Assembly: GCA_964601165.1 (NCBI GenBank)
Contig: CAZRMK010000095.1
Span: forward strand, 1 to 5,165
DNA length: 5,165 nucleotides
Source: Thiosulfativibrio sp964601165
GTDB taxonomy: Bacteria; Pseudomonadota; Gammaproteobacteria; Thiomicrospirales; Thiomicrospiraceae
Direction of reading: 5' to 3'
The notes beneath the pieces are model-generated. The model was not told where the DNA came from and searched no databases. It saw only the letters and a list, made by a program, of their open reading frames with translations. Position numbers and translations under genes: made by a program. This document shows, in pieces, positions 1-5,165 of the stretch. Each line of letters begins with the position of its first letter. The first letter of the stretch is position 1.

Positions 1-294
1 CTATGTTTTACGGGGGAATTGAGGGGAAAGTGTCATAATGGCGGAGAAGAGCCAAATATTTTTCTGTTTGGTTGTTTTTTGTAGGGACATTATAAAGGAA
101 GGTCGCAAGCTAAATTACAAGCACTGAAAAAAAATAACTAAAGGGTCGTTTAGGGGAATTATACATTGAAAAATGTAGAATTACTCCTGCCTGTAACAAA
201 AGTTTTAGGCGGTGCGATTGTCTAACTTTAAAAACAAATGATGTTATTTGGGGGTTGAGCTGACTTTTTATAATAATATGGTTGAAATTGGTGG

Positions 295-312
295 TTTGAC
301 CGAGAATTGCTG
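295..312 (+). repeat. Solo MITE-B terminal repeat relic
   Basis: The 18 bases TTTGACCGAGAATTGCTG match the right end of the 136-bp miniature element at 4561-4696 at 17 of 18 positions, with T for C at 307. No partner end in inverted orientation and no similarity to the element's interior are visible within 1-294. This is therefore a lone end, from a decayed or rearranged insertion. A short GCTG/CAGC inverted pair (309-312, 319-322) follows directly. The match is too long to be chance in a window of this size. The interpretation as a relic is inference. Confidence 0.6.
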
Positions 313-373
313 GTAAAACAGCTTTAGACCAAACCATAATATAGTTTTATGGTATTATAAAATTATTATAAAT

Positions 374-392
374 GTAAACGATTAACGTTTAC
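374..392. promoter_or_regulatory. Perfect 19-bp palindromic operator candidate
   Basis: GTAAACG and CGTTTAC form perfect 7-bp arms around ATTAA. The palindrome ends 40 bases before the start codon of the binding-protein gene and lies just downstream of AT-rich -10-like boxes (364-372), so it could cover the transcription start. The AACG...CGTT half-sites resemble sites bound by helix-turn-helix repressors such as the LacI family, but the 5-bp spacer is not the classic LacI-family centre. It also does not fit the TyrR box, which has six bases between TGTAAA and TTTACA. No regulator gene is in the window, so the cognate protein is unknown. Confidence 0.5.
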
Positions 393-419
393 CAGTAGTT
401 AATTCGTACATGACTCAAT

Positions 420-423
420 AGGA
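420..423 (+). promoter_or_regulatory. Shine-Dalgarno site of the binding-protein gene
   Basis: AGGA lies 9 bases before the ATG at 433, a normal distance. It supports this start, which also places the signal peptide correctly at the N-terminus. The permease gene downstream has no comparable site. Confidence 0.6.
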
Positions 424-432
424 TAAAATATA

Positions 433-1476
433 ATGATAAATACAAGGCTAGCTGTATCAGCATTAACATTGATATCTACAACTTTTCTTTTTACTGCCTC
501 ACTGTCGGCATCTCCAACATATCAAGGTACTGAAGGGCAAATCACCGTTTATATGTCAGGGCCAGGAAGCCTAGCTAATAGGTTAGAAAAAGCATTTGAA
601 AAAAATAGAGGGGATGTCCTGACAGTTCTCAATGCAGGTGGTGGTTCTTTAGCCAAAAGAATTTGGGCAGAGAAAGAAGCTGGTAAAGTTCATGCTGATG
701 TGCTGTTAAGCTCAGAGCCAATTCTATTTCTTTCTTTGAAACGGGAAAATTTACTGGAACGATATGTTTCACCAGAAACTTCGGCTCTTAAAGAGGACTA
801 TCGCTTTGGCGACGGTTACTTTACCCCTGTTAATGCACGTTACGGTGTTATTGTTTACAATGCTGCCAATGTTTCTGCAAGTGAAGTTCCTACCTCTTTT
901 GCCGATTTAAAAAAACCTCACTGGAAAAGTCGACTGGCTTTTGCTGATGCTACTCAATCATCTACAGCTCTTGCCTTAAATGTTGGTATCTACCAGGCAT
1001 TTGGTAATTCATGGAAGTTGCAAGAAGCAATGAAAGCCAATAATGTTATGCTTCTCACTCGTAATTCTGCAGTGGCAACTAAGGCAAGCACTGGTGAAGT
1101 TGATGCTGGTATTATCCCACATGATGGAGTTTTTAGATCCATTAAAAGAGATAAAAGAGACGGCATCACCTCTACGTTATCTGTTGTCTGGCCAAAAGAA
1201 GGAGCAATTAGTATACAAAGACCAGTAGGCATTATTGCTAACCCAGCACGACCAGCAAAAAATAGCCAGCTTGCCAGAGAATTTGTTGATTTTGTTTTAT
1301 CTGTTGAAGGACAAGAAATCGCTCGTAAGTTTGGCTTTATTTCAGTTAGAAATGATGTTGCCCTACCTGATGGGATACCGTCTGATATCACAAAGACAGT
1401 TGTTGACTGGGAAGAGGGTAGCAAGTATGAACAAGAGTTAAGGGCTACTTTTGAAAGGATTATGTCTGGTCGTTAA
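433..1476 (+). CDS. ABC importer periplasmic substrate-binding protein, FbpA/AfuA-like
   Basis: This 347-residue protein captures the substrate in the periplasm for the permease and ATPase encoded next to it. Residues 1-26 are a Sec signal peptide: a short N-terminus with Arg5, a hydrophobic core at about 6-20, and a likely cut after LSA26. The mature part has the layout of family 1 extracellular solute-binding proteins of the FbpA/AfuA/PotD type. ITVYMSG (37-43) is the first strand. NAGGGSLAKR (67-76) and AEKEAGKVHADVLLSS (79-94) follow, then RYGVIVYNA (136-144) and the hinge-like STGEVDAGIIPHDG (219-232). WPKEGAISI (253-261) and the C-terminal AREFVDFVLSVEGQ (281-294) complete the fold. Iron-binding relatives have a Tyr-Tyr pair after the GE motif. 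Here the corresponding stretch reads PHDGVF (229-234), so ferric iron is doubtful. From memory, hexose-phosphate-binding AfuA uses a His-Asp pair and a Glu here; H230, D231 and E256 could correspond. Family membership is secure and the substrate is inferred. Confidence 0.9.
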   Translation: MINTRLAVSALTLISTTFLFTASLSASPTYQGTEGQITVYMSGPGSLANRLEKAFEKNRGDVLTVLNAGGGSLAKRIWAEKEAGKVHADVLLSSEPILFLSLKRENLLERYVSPETSALKEDYRFGDGYFTPVNARYGVIVYNAANVSASEVPTSFADLKKPHWKSRLAFADATQSSTALALNVGIYQAFGNSWKLQEAMKANNVMLLTRNSAVATKASTGEVDAGIIPHDGVFRSIKRDKRDGITSTLSVVWPKEGAISIQRPVGIIANPARPAKNSQLAREFVDFVLSVEGQEIARKFGFISVRNDVALPDGIPSDITKTVVDWEEGSKYEQELRATFERIMSGR

Positions 1477-1521
1477 GATATGACCGCAACTCAATAACTA
1501 TGTAAGTTAGCTAGGTAGTTC

Positions 1522-1550
1522 CATCATTCTTGGATTCGTCCGGAATGGTG
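1522..1550 (+). ncRNA. Intergenic mRNA hairpin between binding-protein and permease genes
   Basis: CATCATTC (1522-1529) pairs with GAATGGTG (1543-1550) with one G-U pair. Inside it, GGA-TTCG-TCC (1532-1541) forms a second helix with a UUCG loop. It sits in the 175-bp gap (1477-1651), which contains no gene. No T-run follows (the next bases are CTGGCGGGG), so it is not a standard intrinsic terminator. In importer operons, such hairpins after the binding-protein gene can protect the upstream mRNA and keep the binding protein more abundant than the membrane parts. That role is inferred here. No good promoter is visible in the gap; TTGACC at 1594-1599 lacks a correctly spaced -10. Confidence 0.45.
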
Positions 1551-1651
1551 CTGGCGGGGAAACCTTTCAGAAATAATTACACTAGCACAATCATTGACCT
1601 TTTATCAGTCTATGATAGCGTCTTGAAAACAAGTAGTCTTAAAAAGTTATC

Positions 1652-3397
1652 ATGGACAACACCAGTAAATCAAGTCTCAATACAAACCTCAAAAACACCC
1701 TAAAAACTATCAGATATTCGCTTATAGGTAAAGACAATACCCCTGTTGGTACAGCCGTTGTTCTGGGGGCATATTTTCTGGTAATACTACTGGTATTCTA
1801 CCCACTTAGCACTCTCGTCCTGAATAGCTTTGGTATCTCAACCCACTCTTTCCAACCATCCCTGCAAGCCTATATAACCAGTATAAACACCCCAGGCAAT
1901 TTCTCAGCCTTGGTTAATACCCTCTATGTAGGAATTTTCGCCACATTCTTCGCTACTCTTTTTGGAGGAACACTCGCTTGGATAGTAGTAAGAACAGATT
2001 TTAAATACAAAAAATTCATTAAATTCAATACATTTTTAACTCTGTGTATTCCATCTTATGTCTATGCCCTTGCTTGGATAGATATTTTTCGCCGCAACGG
2101 TAAATTAGATCGCACCCTAAGCAGTTTTTGGGAGGATTTAAATTATCAATTTGATACTTACTCACTTGAAGCAGTAATTATCATTATCTCAATTAATCTA
2201 TACCCCATAGTCTTTATGGCAGTTTCACACGCCTTGAAAAACTCCAACCGTTCCCTTGAAGATGCCGCTATTTTAAGTGGCGCTAGTCGCCTTAGAACAA
2301 CTTTAACTATATCACTACCTTTAATAGCTCCAACCTTCTTATCAATAGGTCTTTTTGTCTTCAGCCGTGCTATTTCAAACTTCAGCGTCCCAGCCTTTAT
2401 TGCTTTTCCGTCCGGCATAGAAGTGCTGACAACTCGTATTCTCAGTGCTTTAAATAATCTTGACCTCTCTCTTGCCAGTACAATTTCAGTTTTTTTATTA
2501 TTAACCTCTCTATTTATTTTTTATCTGCATAATTATCTTTTACAAAATAAAAGGTTTACCACCATCTCTTCTGCTAGCAGTGTTGTACCAATAATAAAAA
2601 TAACCTCCAATAAACTGCTGTTGACGGTTTCGGTATTTTTATTCCATACAATTACTACAATTTTGCCATTCATTGCTTTACTGGTCACATCATTTGCCAA
2701 AAGAAGCTCGCTACCCTTTAATCTTGATAATCTTACCCTGACCAATTATTTGAGTTTACCGGAAATACCCCTTGCTGTTAGGGCATTCTATAACAGCATT
2801 ACCTATGGCGCTATTGCTGGAATAAGCGCTATAATAATTGCCATTGGCATTATTTTTGTCTCGTATAAAACAAAGGCATATGGTCATAAGAAGATTGAGG
2901 CAATTGCCTCACTACCCATGGCCGCTCCAGGGATTGTCTTAGGAATTGCTGCTATCTTAACTTGGGCAGATTCAAGCTTTATGATCTATGGCACCCCTTG
3001 GATAATAATTATGACCTATATTGCCATGTTTATTCCTATTGCCTTAAAAAACTTAACGGGCATTGTTCAGAATCAGGATATAAGCCTTGATTATGCTGCA
3101 CGAATAAGTGGTGCCAGTCCAATACGCAGCTTTAAAGACATGACCATGCCAGTTCTTATACCTGGAATTCAGGCAGCTATGCTATTATCTCTTATCATCG
3201 CGATGCGAGAAATACCTATTTCTTTACTACTTTTTTCTCCTGGAAATGAAACTATCGGAGTTCTGATGTTTACAGCTCGTGAGGATTTTGGTGGTGCAGA
3301 AATGGTTGCCGCTATTTCCATTATTGTGGTTATTTTTACCGTACTAGCACGAATTGCCATCAAAAAAATAGCGGGCAAACGATATGATTCTATATAA
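1652..3397 (+). CDS. ABC importer permease, fused two-domain FbpB/AfuB-like
   Basis: This 581-residue inner-membrane protein forms the transport channel. It is a fusion of two binding-protein-dependent permease domains, so one chain replaces the usual dimer. Hydrophobic segments lie at about 36-58, 86-113, 126-146, 173-194, 224-250, 274-295, 321-348, 381-404, 416-438, 447-466, 500-520 and 550-573. Each half has an EAA loop, the cytoplasmic contact for the ATPase. The first is LEDAAILSGAS...LP (202-223). The second is LDYAARISGAS...MP (479-500), with Tyr at the second position of the motif. The length is somewhat above 500-residue FbpB-type fusions, with a hydrophilic N-terminus of about 30 residues and a linker at about 296-320. 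An in-frame TAA at 1640 and the lack of another early Met fix the ATG at 1652. Almost no Shine-Dalgarno sequence precedes it, which suggests low or coupled translation. The end overlaps the longest ATPase frame by 14 bases. Confidence 0.92.
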   Translation: MDNTSKSSLNTNLKNTLKTIRYSLIGKDNTPVGTAVVLGAYFLVILLVFYPLSTLVLNSFGISTHSFQPSLQAYITSINTPGNFSALVNTLYVGIFATFFATLFGGTLAWIVVRTDFKYKKFIKFNTFLTLCIPSYVYALAWIDIFRRNGKLDRTLSSFWEDLNYQFDTYSLEAVIIIISINLYPIVFMAVSHALKNSNRSLEDAAILSGASRLRTTLTISLPLIAPTFLSIGLFVFSRAISNFSVPAFIAFPSGIEVLTTRILSALNNLDLSLASTISVFLLLTSLFIFYLHNYLLQNKRFTTISSASSVVPIIKITSNKLLLTVSVFLFHTITTILPFIALLVTSFAKRSSLPFNLDNLTLTNYLSLPEIPLAVRAFYNSITYGAIAGISAIIIAIGIIFVSYKTKAYGHKKIEAIASLPMAAPGIVLGIAAILTWADSSFMIYGTPWIIIMTYIAMFIPIALKNLTGIVQNQDISLDYAARISGASPIRSFKDMTMPVLIPGIQAAMLLSLIIAMREIPISLLLFSPGNETIGVLMFTAREDFGGAEMVAAISIIVVIFTVLARIAIKKIAGKRYDSI

Positions 3398-4454
3398 GAG
3401 ACCTCGTATCATAGAAACTATGCAAATCCAACTATCCATCAACAATTTAAGTAAAACATATTCCATACATACGGCAATAAAATCCGTTAATGTTGAAGTC
3501 CATCAAGGGGAGTTTTTGGCCATTGTCGGACCAAGCGGTTGTGGTAAGAGTACACTGCTTAAAAGCATTGCAGGTCTTGAAACCCCAGATACGGGAGAAA
3601 TAATTCTTGACAATAGAGTAATATTTTCAGCGTCAAATAAAATTGATATCTCCCCAGAAAAAAGGGAAGTTGCCCTAGTTTTTCAGAACTACGCCTTGTG
3701 GCCCCATTTTAACATCTATAAAAATATCGCTTACCCGTTGATGATTAGAAAAATACCCAAAACAATTATTAAAGAAAAAGTCACAAAATATTTAAAACTT
3801 GTCCGTCTGATAGATAAGGAAAATCGTTACCCTCATGAGTTAAGCGGTGGAGAGCAGCAGCGAGTTTCCCTAGCAAGGGCTTTAATAATGTCACCAAAGC
3901 TTCTTCTGCTTGATGAACCATTTTCAAATCTTGATGCCAAATTGCGTGAAATGATGCAGATTGAACTGAAAAAAATTCACTTAAACCTTGGCCTTACAAT
4001 TGTCCATGTAACCCATGATCAGTCTGAAGCAATGGAGCTAGCCGATCGGATAGTAGTAATGAATGAAGGTCAAATTATTCAATCTGGCACGCCCCAAGAT
4101 ATCTACCGCCATCCATCATCCTGCTTTATAGCTAATTTTATTGGCAAAACAAACCTGCTTTACAGTGATAATCAAGCAACTACAGACTTATTTTTCAAGA
4201 TATGTATTAACAATAATTTTGGATCTATACCAGGCAAAGTTCTGTCGATCAGACCTGAAGAGATAAAGCTGGACAGCCATAACGGAGATTTTAAAGCCAC
4301 TGTTATCCAGACTATTTACCATGGAGCAATTACAAATTATGTCATTAAATATTACAAGACCAAACTAACGGTTCAAGCTGATTCAGAACACATGTTTACA
4401 GAGGGTGATAAGGTTTATTTTACTATCGGCAAGGTAATTATTTTAGATTATTAA
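3384..4454 (+). CDS. ABC importer ATP-binding protein, FbpC/PotA-like (CUT1 type)
   Basis: This cytoplasmic ATPase powers the importer by dimerising at the two EAA loops of the permease. All key motifs are intact: Walker A GPSGCGKST (49-57), Q-loop VFQNYALWPH (99-108), signature LSGGEQQR (153-160), Walker B LLLLDEP (173-179) with catalytic Glu178, D-loop SNLDAKLR (181-188) and switch His211. After residue 250 comes the C-terminal extension with a TOBE-like regulatory domain, marked by LSIRPEEIKL (287-296) and continuing to the end at 356. This places it in the CUT1/FbpC/PotA/UgpC group. The start is uncertain. The ATG at 3384 overlaps the permease end by 14 bases, consistent with translational coupling. 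The ATG at 3420 (Met13) gives the N-terminus usual for the family (MQIQLSINNLSKTY) with a 22-base gap. Neither has a clear Shine-Dalgarno sequence. Function is secure and the substrate is unknown. Confidence 0.93.
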   Translation: MILYKRPRIIETMQIQLSINNLSKTYSIHTAIKSVNVEVHQGEFLAIVGPSGCGKSTLLKSIAGLETPDTGEIILDNRVIFSASNKIDISPEKREVALVFQNYALWPHFNIYKNIAYPLMIRKIPKTIIKEKVTKYLKLVRLIDKENRYPHELSGGEQQRVSLARALIMSPKLLLLDEPFSNLDAKLREMMQIELKKIHLNLGLTIVHVTHDQSEAMELADRIVVMNEGQIIQSGTPQDIYRHPSSCFIANFIGKTNLLYSDNQATTDLFFKICINNNFGSIPGKVLSIRPEEIKLDSHNGDFKATVIQTIYHGAITNYVIKYYKTKLTVQADSEHMFTEGDKVYFTIGKVIILDY

Positions 4455-4471
4455 CCTATTTACTTATCTAT

Positions 4472-4490
4472 GAGATCTTTGCACGAGTGG
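4472..4490 (+). repeat. Solo MITE-A terminal repeat
   Basis: GAGATCTTTGCACGAGTGG matches the 19-bp end of MITE-A (4547-4851) at 18 of 19 positions, with T for C at 4476, and in the same orientation as that element's left end. The bases after it (from about 4492) do not resemble the MITE-A interior. It begins 17 bases after the ATPase stop codon. It is a relic end of a second copy, or the far left end of an older, larger element. A weak candidate for that older right end is TGCAAAGGT at 4864-4872. Confidence 0.65.
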
Positions 4491-4541
4491 AGAGCAAGGC
4501 TATCATCTGCATATCTCAGCTACCATTATTACCTAAATATC

Positions 4542-4546
4542 TACAT
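4542..4546. repeat. Left target-site duplication of MITE-A (TACAT)
   Basis: TACAT directly abuts the left end of MITE-A and is repeated exactly at 4852-4856 directly after the right end. This is the expected footprint of a transposition event with a 5-bp staggered cut. Confidence 0.7.
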
Positions 4547-4551
4547 GAGAC

Positions 4552-4560
4552 CTTTGCACG
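4552..4560. repeat. Left target-site duplication of MITE-B (CTTTGCACG)
   Basis: CTTTGCACG lies directly before MITE-B and recurs at 4697-4705 directly after it. The nine bases are part of the MITE-A inverted end, so the duplication records insertion of MITE-B into an existing MITE-A. The intact MITE-A end at 4833-4851 shows the same nine bases once. Confidence 0.85.
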
Positions 4561-4696
4561 TAGCAGTTCTCGGTCAAAAAACTGCTATGTAATTGATATA
4601 TAAGACATTTACCCTTAAAGCAGTACGAAAGAATATTGAAAAATAACCCGTAACCACTTGATTTATAAGAGTATTATTTTTGACCGAGAACTGCTG
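4561..4696. mobile_element. MITE-B, 136-bp miniature element nested in MITE-A
   Basis: AGCAGTTCTCGGTCAAAAA (4562-4580) is the exact reverse complement of 4677-4695, giving 19-bp perfect inverted ends. The outermost bases (T4561, G4696) do not pair. Both sides carry the 9-bp direct repeat CTTTGCACG. The interior is AT-rich and has no coding capacity. The left end repeats its first bases inverted just inside (AGCAGTT 4562-4568, AACTGCT 4580-4586), a possible extra transposase contact. Nine-base duplications are typical of, for example, IS1, IS10/IS50 and IS903-type transposases, but the terminal sequence does not let me name the family. A solo copy of this end lies at 295-312. Confidence 0.85.
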
Positions 4697-4705
4697 CTTT
4701 GCACG
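4697..4705. repeat. Right target-site duplication of MITE-B (CTTTGCACG)
   Basis: This exact second copy of the 9-bp target continues directly into AGTGG (4706-4710), the rest of the interrupted MITE-A inverted end. Confidence 0.85.
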
Positions 4706-4851
4706 AGTGGATGTACGAATAAAAATGGTTAATGTTCACCTTATTTTCGTTGGAAAAGCTTGTGAATAGCTAGCTATTCCCTGCGTTTCCCGCCTCAATA
4801 AGGCAAAAACTCCCTCATTTTTATTTCGCACCCCACTCGTGCAAAGGTCTC

Positions 4852-4856
4852 TACAT
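4852..4856. repeat. Right target-site duplication of MITE-A (TACAT)
   Basis: This exact copy of the TACAT at 4542-4546 directly follows the last base of the MITE-A right inverted repeat. Confidence 0.7.
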
Positions 4857-4871
4857 ATAATTTTGCAAAGG

Positions 4872-4900
4872 TTGCAGTTTTGTGACAATAAGGTTATATT
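4872..4900 (+). promoter_or_regulatory. Possible promoter of the small Tat-signal reading frame
   Basis: TTGCAG (4872-4877) and TATATT (4895-4900) are separated by 17 bases. They match sigma-70 boxes at 3 of 6 and 5 of 6 positions. They lie 72 bases before the ATG at 4972, just outside the right edge of MITE-A. The -35 box is poor, so this is a tentative call. Confidence 0.25.
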
Positions 4901-4971
4901 TCATTTAAGTGAGTGCTGTGTGCTCTATATGCTCGATCATTTGCAAAAAATAATAATATTTGGAGAAGGAT

Positions 4972-5112
4972 ATGAATCGTCGTAACTTATTAAAATCAGC
5001 TTTGGGAGTAGCTACTCTAGGTGGGCTATCAGCATTAAAACCATTGTATGCTAATAGCGATATGGTCTTTAAAGCAAAGCCTATGTTTATACTACCCCAA
5101 AAATCAAGATAA
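4972..5112 (+). CDS. 46-residue Tat-signal protein, probably a truncated gene start
   Basis: The reading frame starts at an ATG with a strong ribosome-binding site (GGAGAAGGA, 4962-4970; GGAG is 6 bases from the start). Residues 1-27 form a classic twin-arginine signal: NRRNLLK (2-8), then a mildly hydrophobic core SALGVATLGGLSAL (9-22) and a likely cut after LYA27. This predicts export of a folded protein by the Tat system. Only 19 residues follow (NSDMVFKAKPMFILPQKSR) before TAA, far too few for an ordinary Tat substrate. The same frame stays open from 5113 to the window end (17 codons), while the other two forward frames close quickly. A single nonsense mutation in a longer gene is therefore possible. 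Alternatives are decay of a larger gene or a true small exported protein. The mature part is not recognisable, and no function is assigned. Confidence 0.55.
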   Translation: MNRRNLLKSALGVATLGGLSALKPLYANSDMVFKAKPMFILPQKSR

Positions 5113-5165
5113 TTTTTTATAAGATTTAATTCCAGTATTGCTAAGCTAGCATACACAAGCCATTA

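Larger units (their letters stand above)
1..432. other. Intergenic region upstream of the transport operon, no convincing gene
   Basis: This AT-rich stretch contains no reading frame with recognisable protein features on either strand. The longest, 110-337 on the minus strand, has no ribosome-binding site or domain-like composition. Visible structure is limited to four items. A 6-bp stem with a GAAA loop lies at 162-177. A relic of a mobile-element end lies at 295-312. A weak interrupted inverted repeat pairs GGTTTG (293-298) with CAAACC (330-335). A perfect palindrome lies at 374-392. AT-rich boxes such as TATTAT/TATAAA at 353-372 could hold a -10 element, but none has a good -35 at normal spacing. 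The promoter is therefore unresolved and could need an activator. Confidence 0.6.
4547..4851. mobile_element. MITE-A, foldback miniature element, interrupted by MITE-B
   Basis: This is a non-coding miniature inverted-repeat element. The outermost 19 bases, GAGACCTTTGCACGAGTGG, are the reverse complement of 4833-4851. The left copy is split: 14 bases at 4547-4560, the rest from 4706. Subtracting the nested insertion and one target copy leaves 160 bp. The perfect 16-bp palindrome GAATAGCTAGCTATTC (4764-4779) is centred exactly at the midpoint, so the whole element is two imperfect 80-bp arms. The arms also share AATAAAAATG and CCTTATT, and match at about 51 of 80 positions without gaps. TACAT flanks both sides. 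No transposase is present, so it would have to be mobilised by a full-length element elsewhere with the same ends. It lies between the operon and the next gene, and its transcript would fold into a long hairpin that may act as a transcription barrier. Confidence 0.85.

Noticed and set aside
162..177. Small hairpin TACATT-GAAA-AATGTA as a terminator
   Set aside because: The stem is short and AT-rich, with no T-run after it and no convincing gene before it.
110..337. Open frame of 75 codons on the minus strand upstream of the operon
   Set aside because: It has no ribosome-binding site, no recognisable domain and a composition expected of AT-rich non-coding DNA. It also covers the MITE-B relic end.
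373..393. TyrR box reading of the palindrome (TGTAAA ... TTTACC)
   Set aside because: The TyrR consensus has six bases between TGTAAA and TTTACA. Here nine bases separate them and the last base is C.
990..1424. Long minus-strand frame opposite the binding-protein gene
   Set aside because: It lies entirely antisense to a gene with a secure family assignment and shows no protein features of its own.
1594..1616. Internal promoter before the permease (TTGACC and TATGAT)
   Set aside because: The boxes are only 11 bases apart, too close for a sigma-70 promoter.
4455..4860. CRISPR array or tandem repeat cluster, suggested by four near-identical 14-19-base repeats
   Set aside because: The repeats are in mixed orientation, unevenly spaced, and fully explained as mobile-element ends and target-site duplications.
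5139..5151. TGCTA-AGC-TAGCA inverted repeat as a terminator of the small Tat gene
   Set aside because: The stem is only 5 bp, the loop is 3 bases and no T-run follows. The short stretch cannot be told from chance.
4905..5156. Minus-strand frame of 83 codons opposite the Tat-signal gene
   Set aside because: The plus strand has a strong ribosome-binding site and a clear twin-arginine signal in the same place; the minus frame has neither.

Overview
The window is AT-rich bacterial DNA. Its centre is one transport operon on the + strand: a periplasmic substrate-binding protein (433-1476), a fused two-domain inner-membrane permease (1652-3397) and a CUT1/FbpC-type ATPase (3384-4454). Together they form a complete importer of the FbpABC/AfuABC/PotABCD superfamily. 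The cleavable Sec signal peptide, the periplasmic binding-protein layout and a separate Tat signal downstream suggest a Gram-negative bacterium, most likely a gammaproteobacterium. The sequence alone does not allow a genus call.

Layout. Positions 1-432 hold no convincing gene. They contain a relic of a mobile-element end (295-312) and, just before the operon, a perfect 7+5+7 palindrome (374-392) that looks like a repressor operator. The binding-protein gene has a good ribosome-binding site. It is followed by a 175-bp gap with a stable-looking hairpin (1522-1550). The permease gene has almost no Shine-Dalgarno sequence. Permease and ATPase overlap or nearly touch. In the working importer, the binding protein captures a solute in the periplasm, the permease carries it across the membrane, and two ATPase copies dock on the two EAA loops of the permease.

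The substrate is open. The fold looks like the iron-binding FbpA group, but the usual Tyr-Tyr metal-ligand site reads His-Asp (H230-D231). That argues against ferric iron and fits an organic or phosphorylated ligand, such as the hexose phosphate bound by AfuA. This last step is inference.

Positions 4455-4971 are the most unusual part. A 160-bp foldback miniature transposable element (here MITE-A, flanked by TACAT direct repeats) was itself hit by a second, unrelated 136-bp miniature element (MITE-B, 19-bp inverted ends). MITE-B lies between two exact copies of the 9-bp target CTTTGCACG. Removing MITE-B and one target copy restores a MITE-A whose symmetry axis falls exactly at its midpoint. 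A further solo MITE-A end lies at 4472-4490, and a solo MITE-B end lies at 295-312. No transposase is encoded in the window.

The right edge carries a 46-residue reading frame with a clear twin-arginine signal peptide (4972-5112). It is probably the start of a broken gene, although a true small exported protein cannot be excluded.
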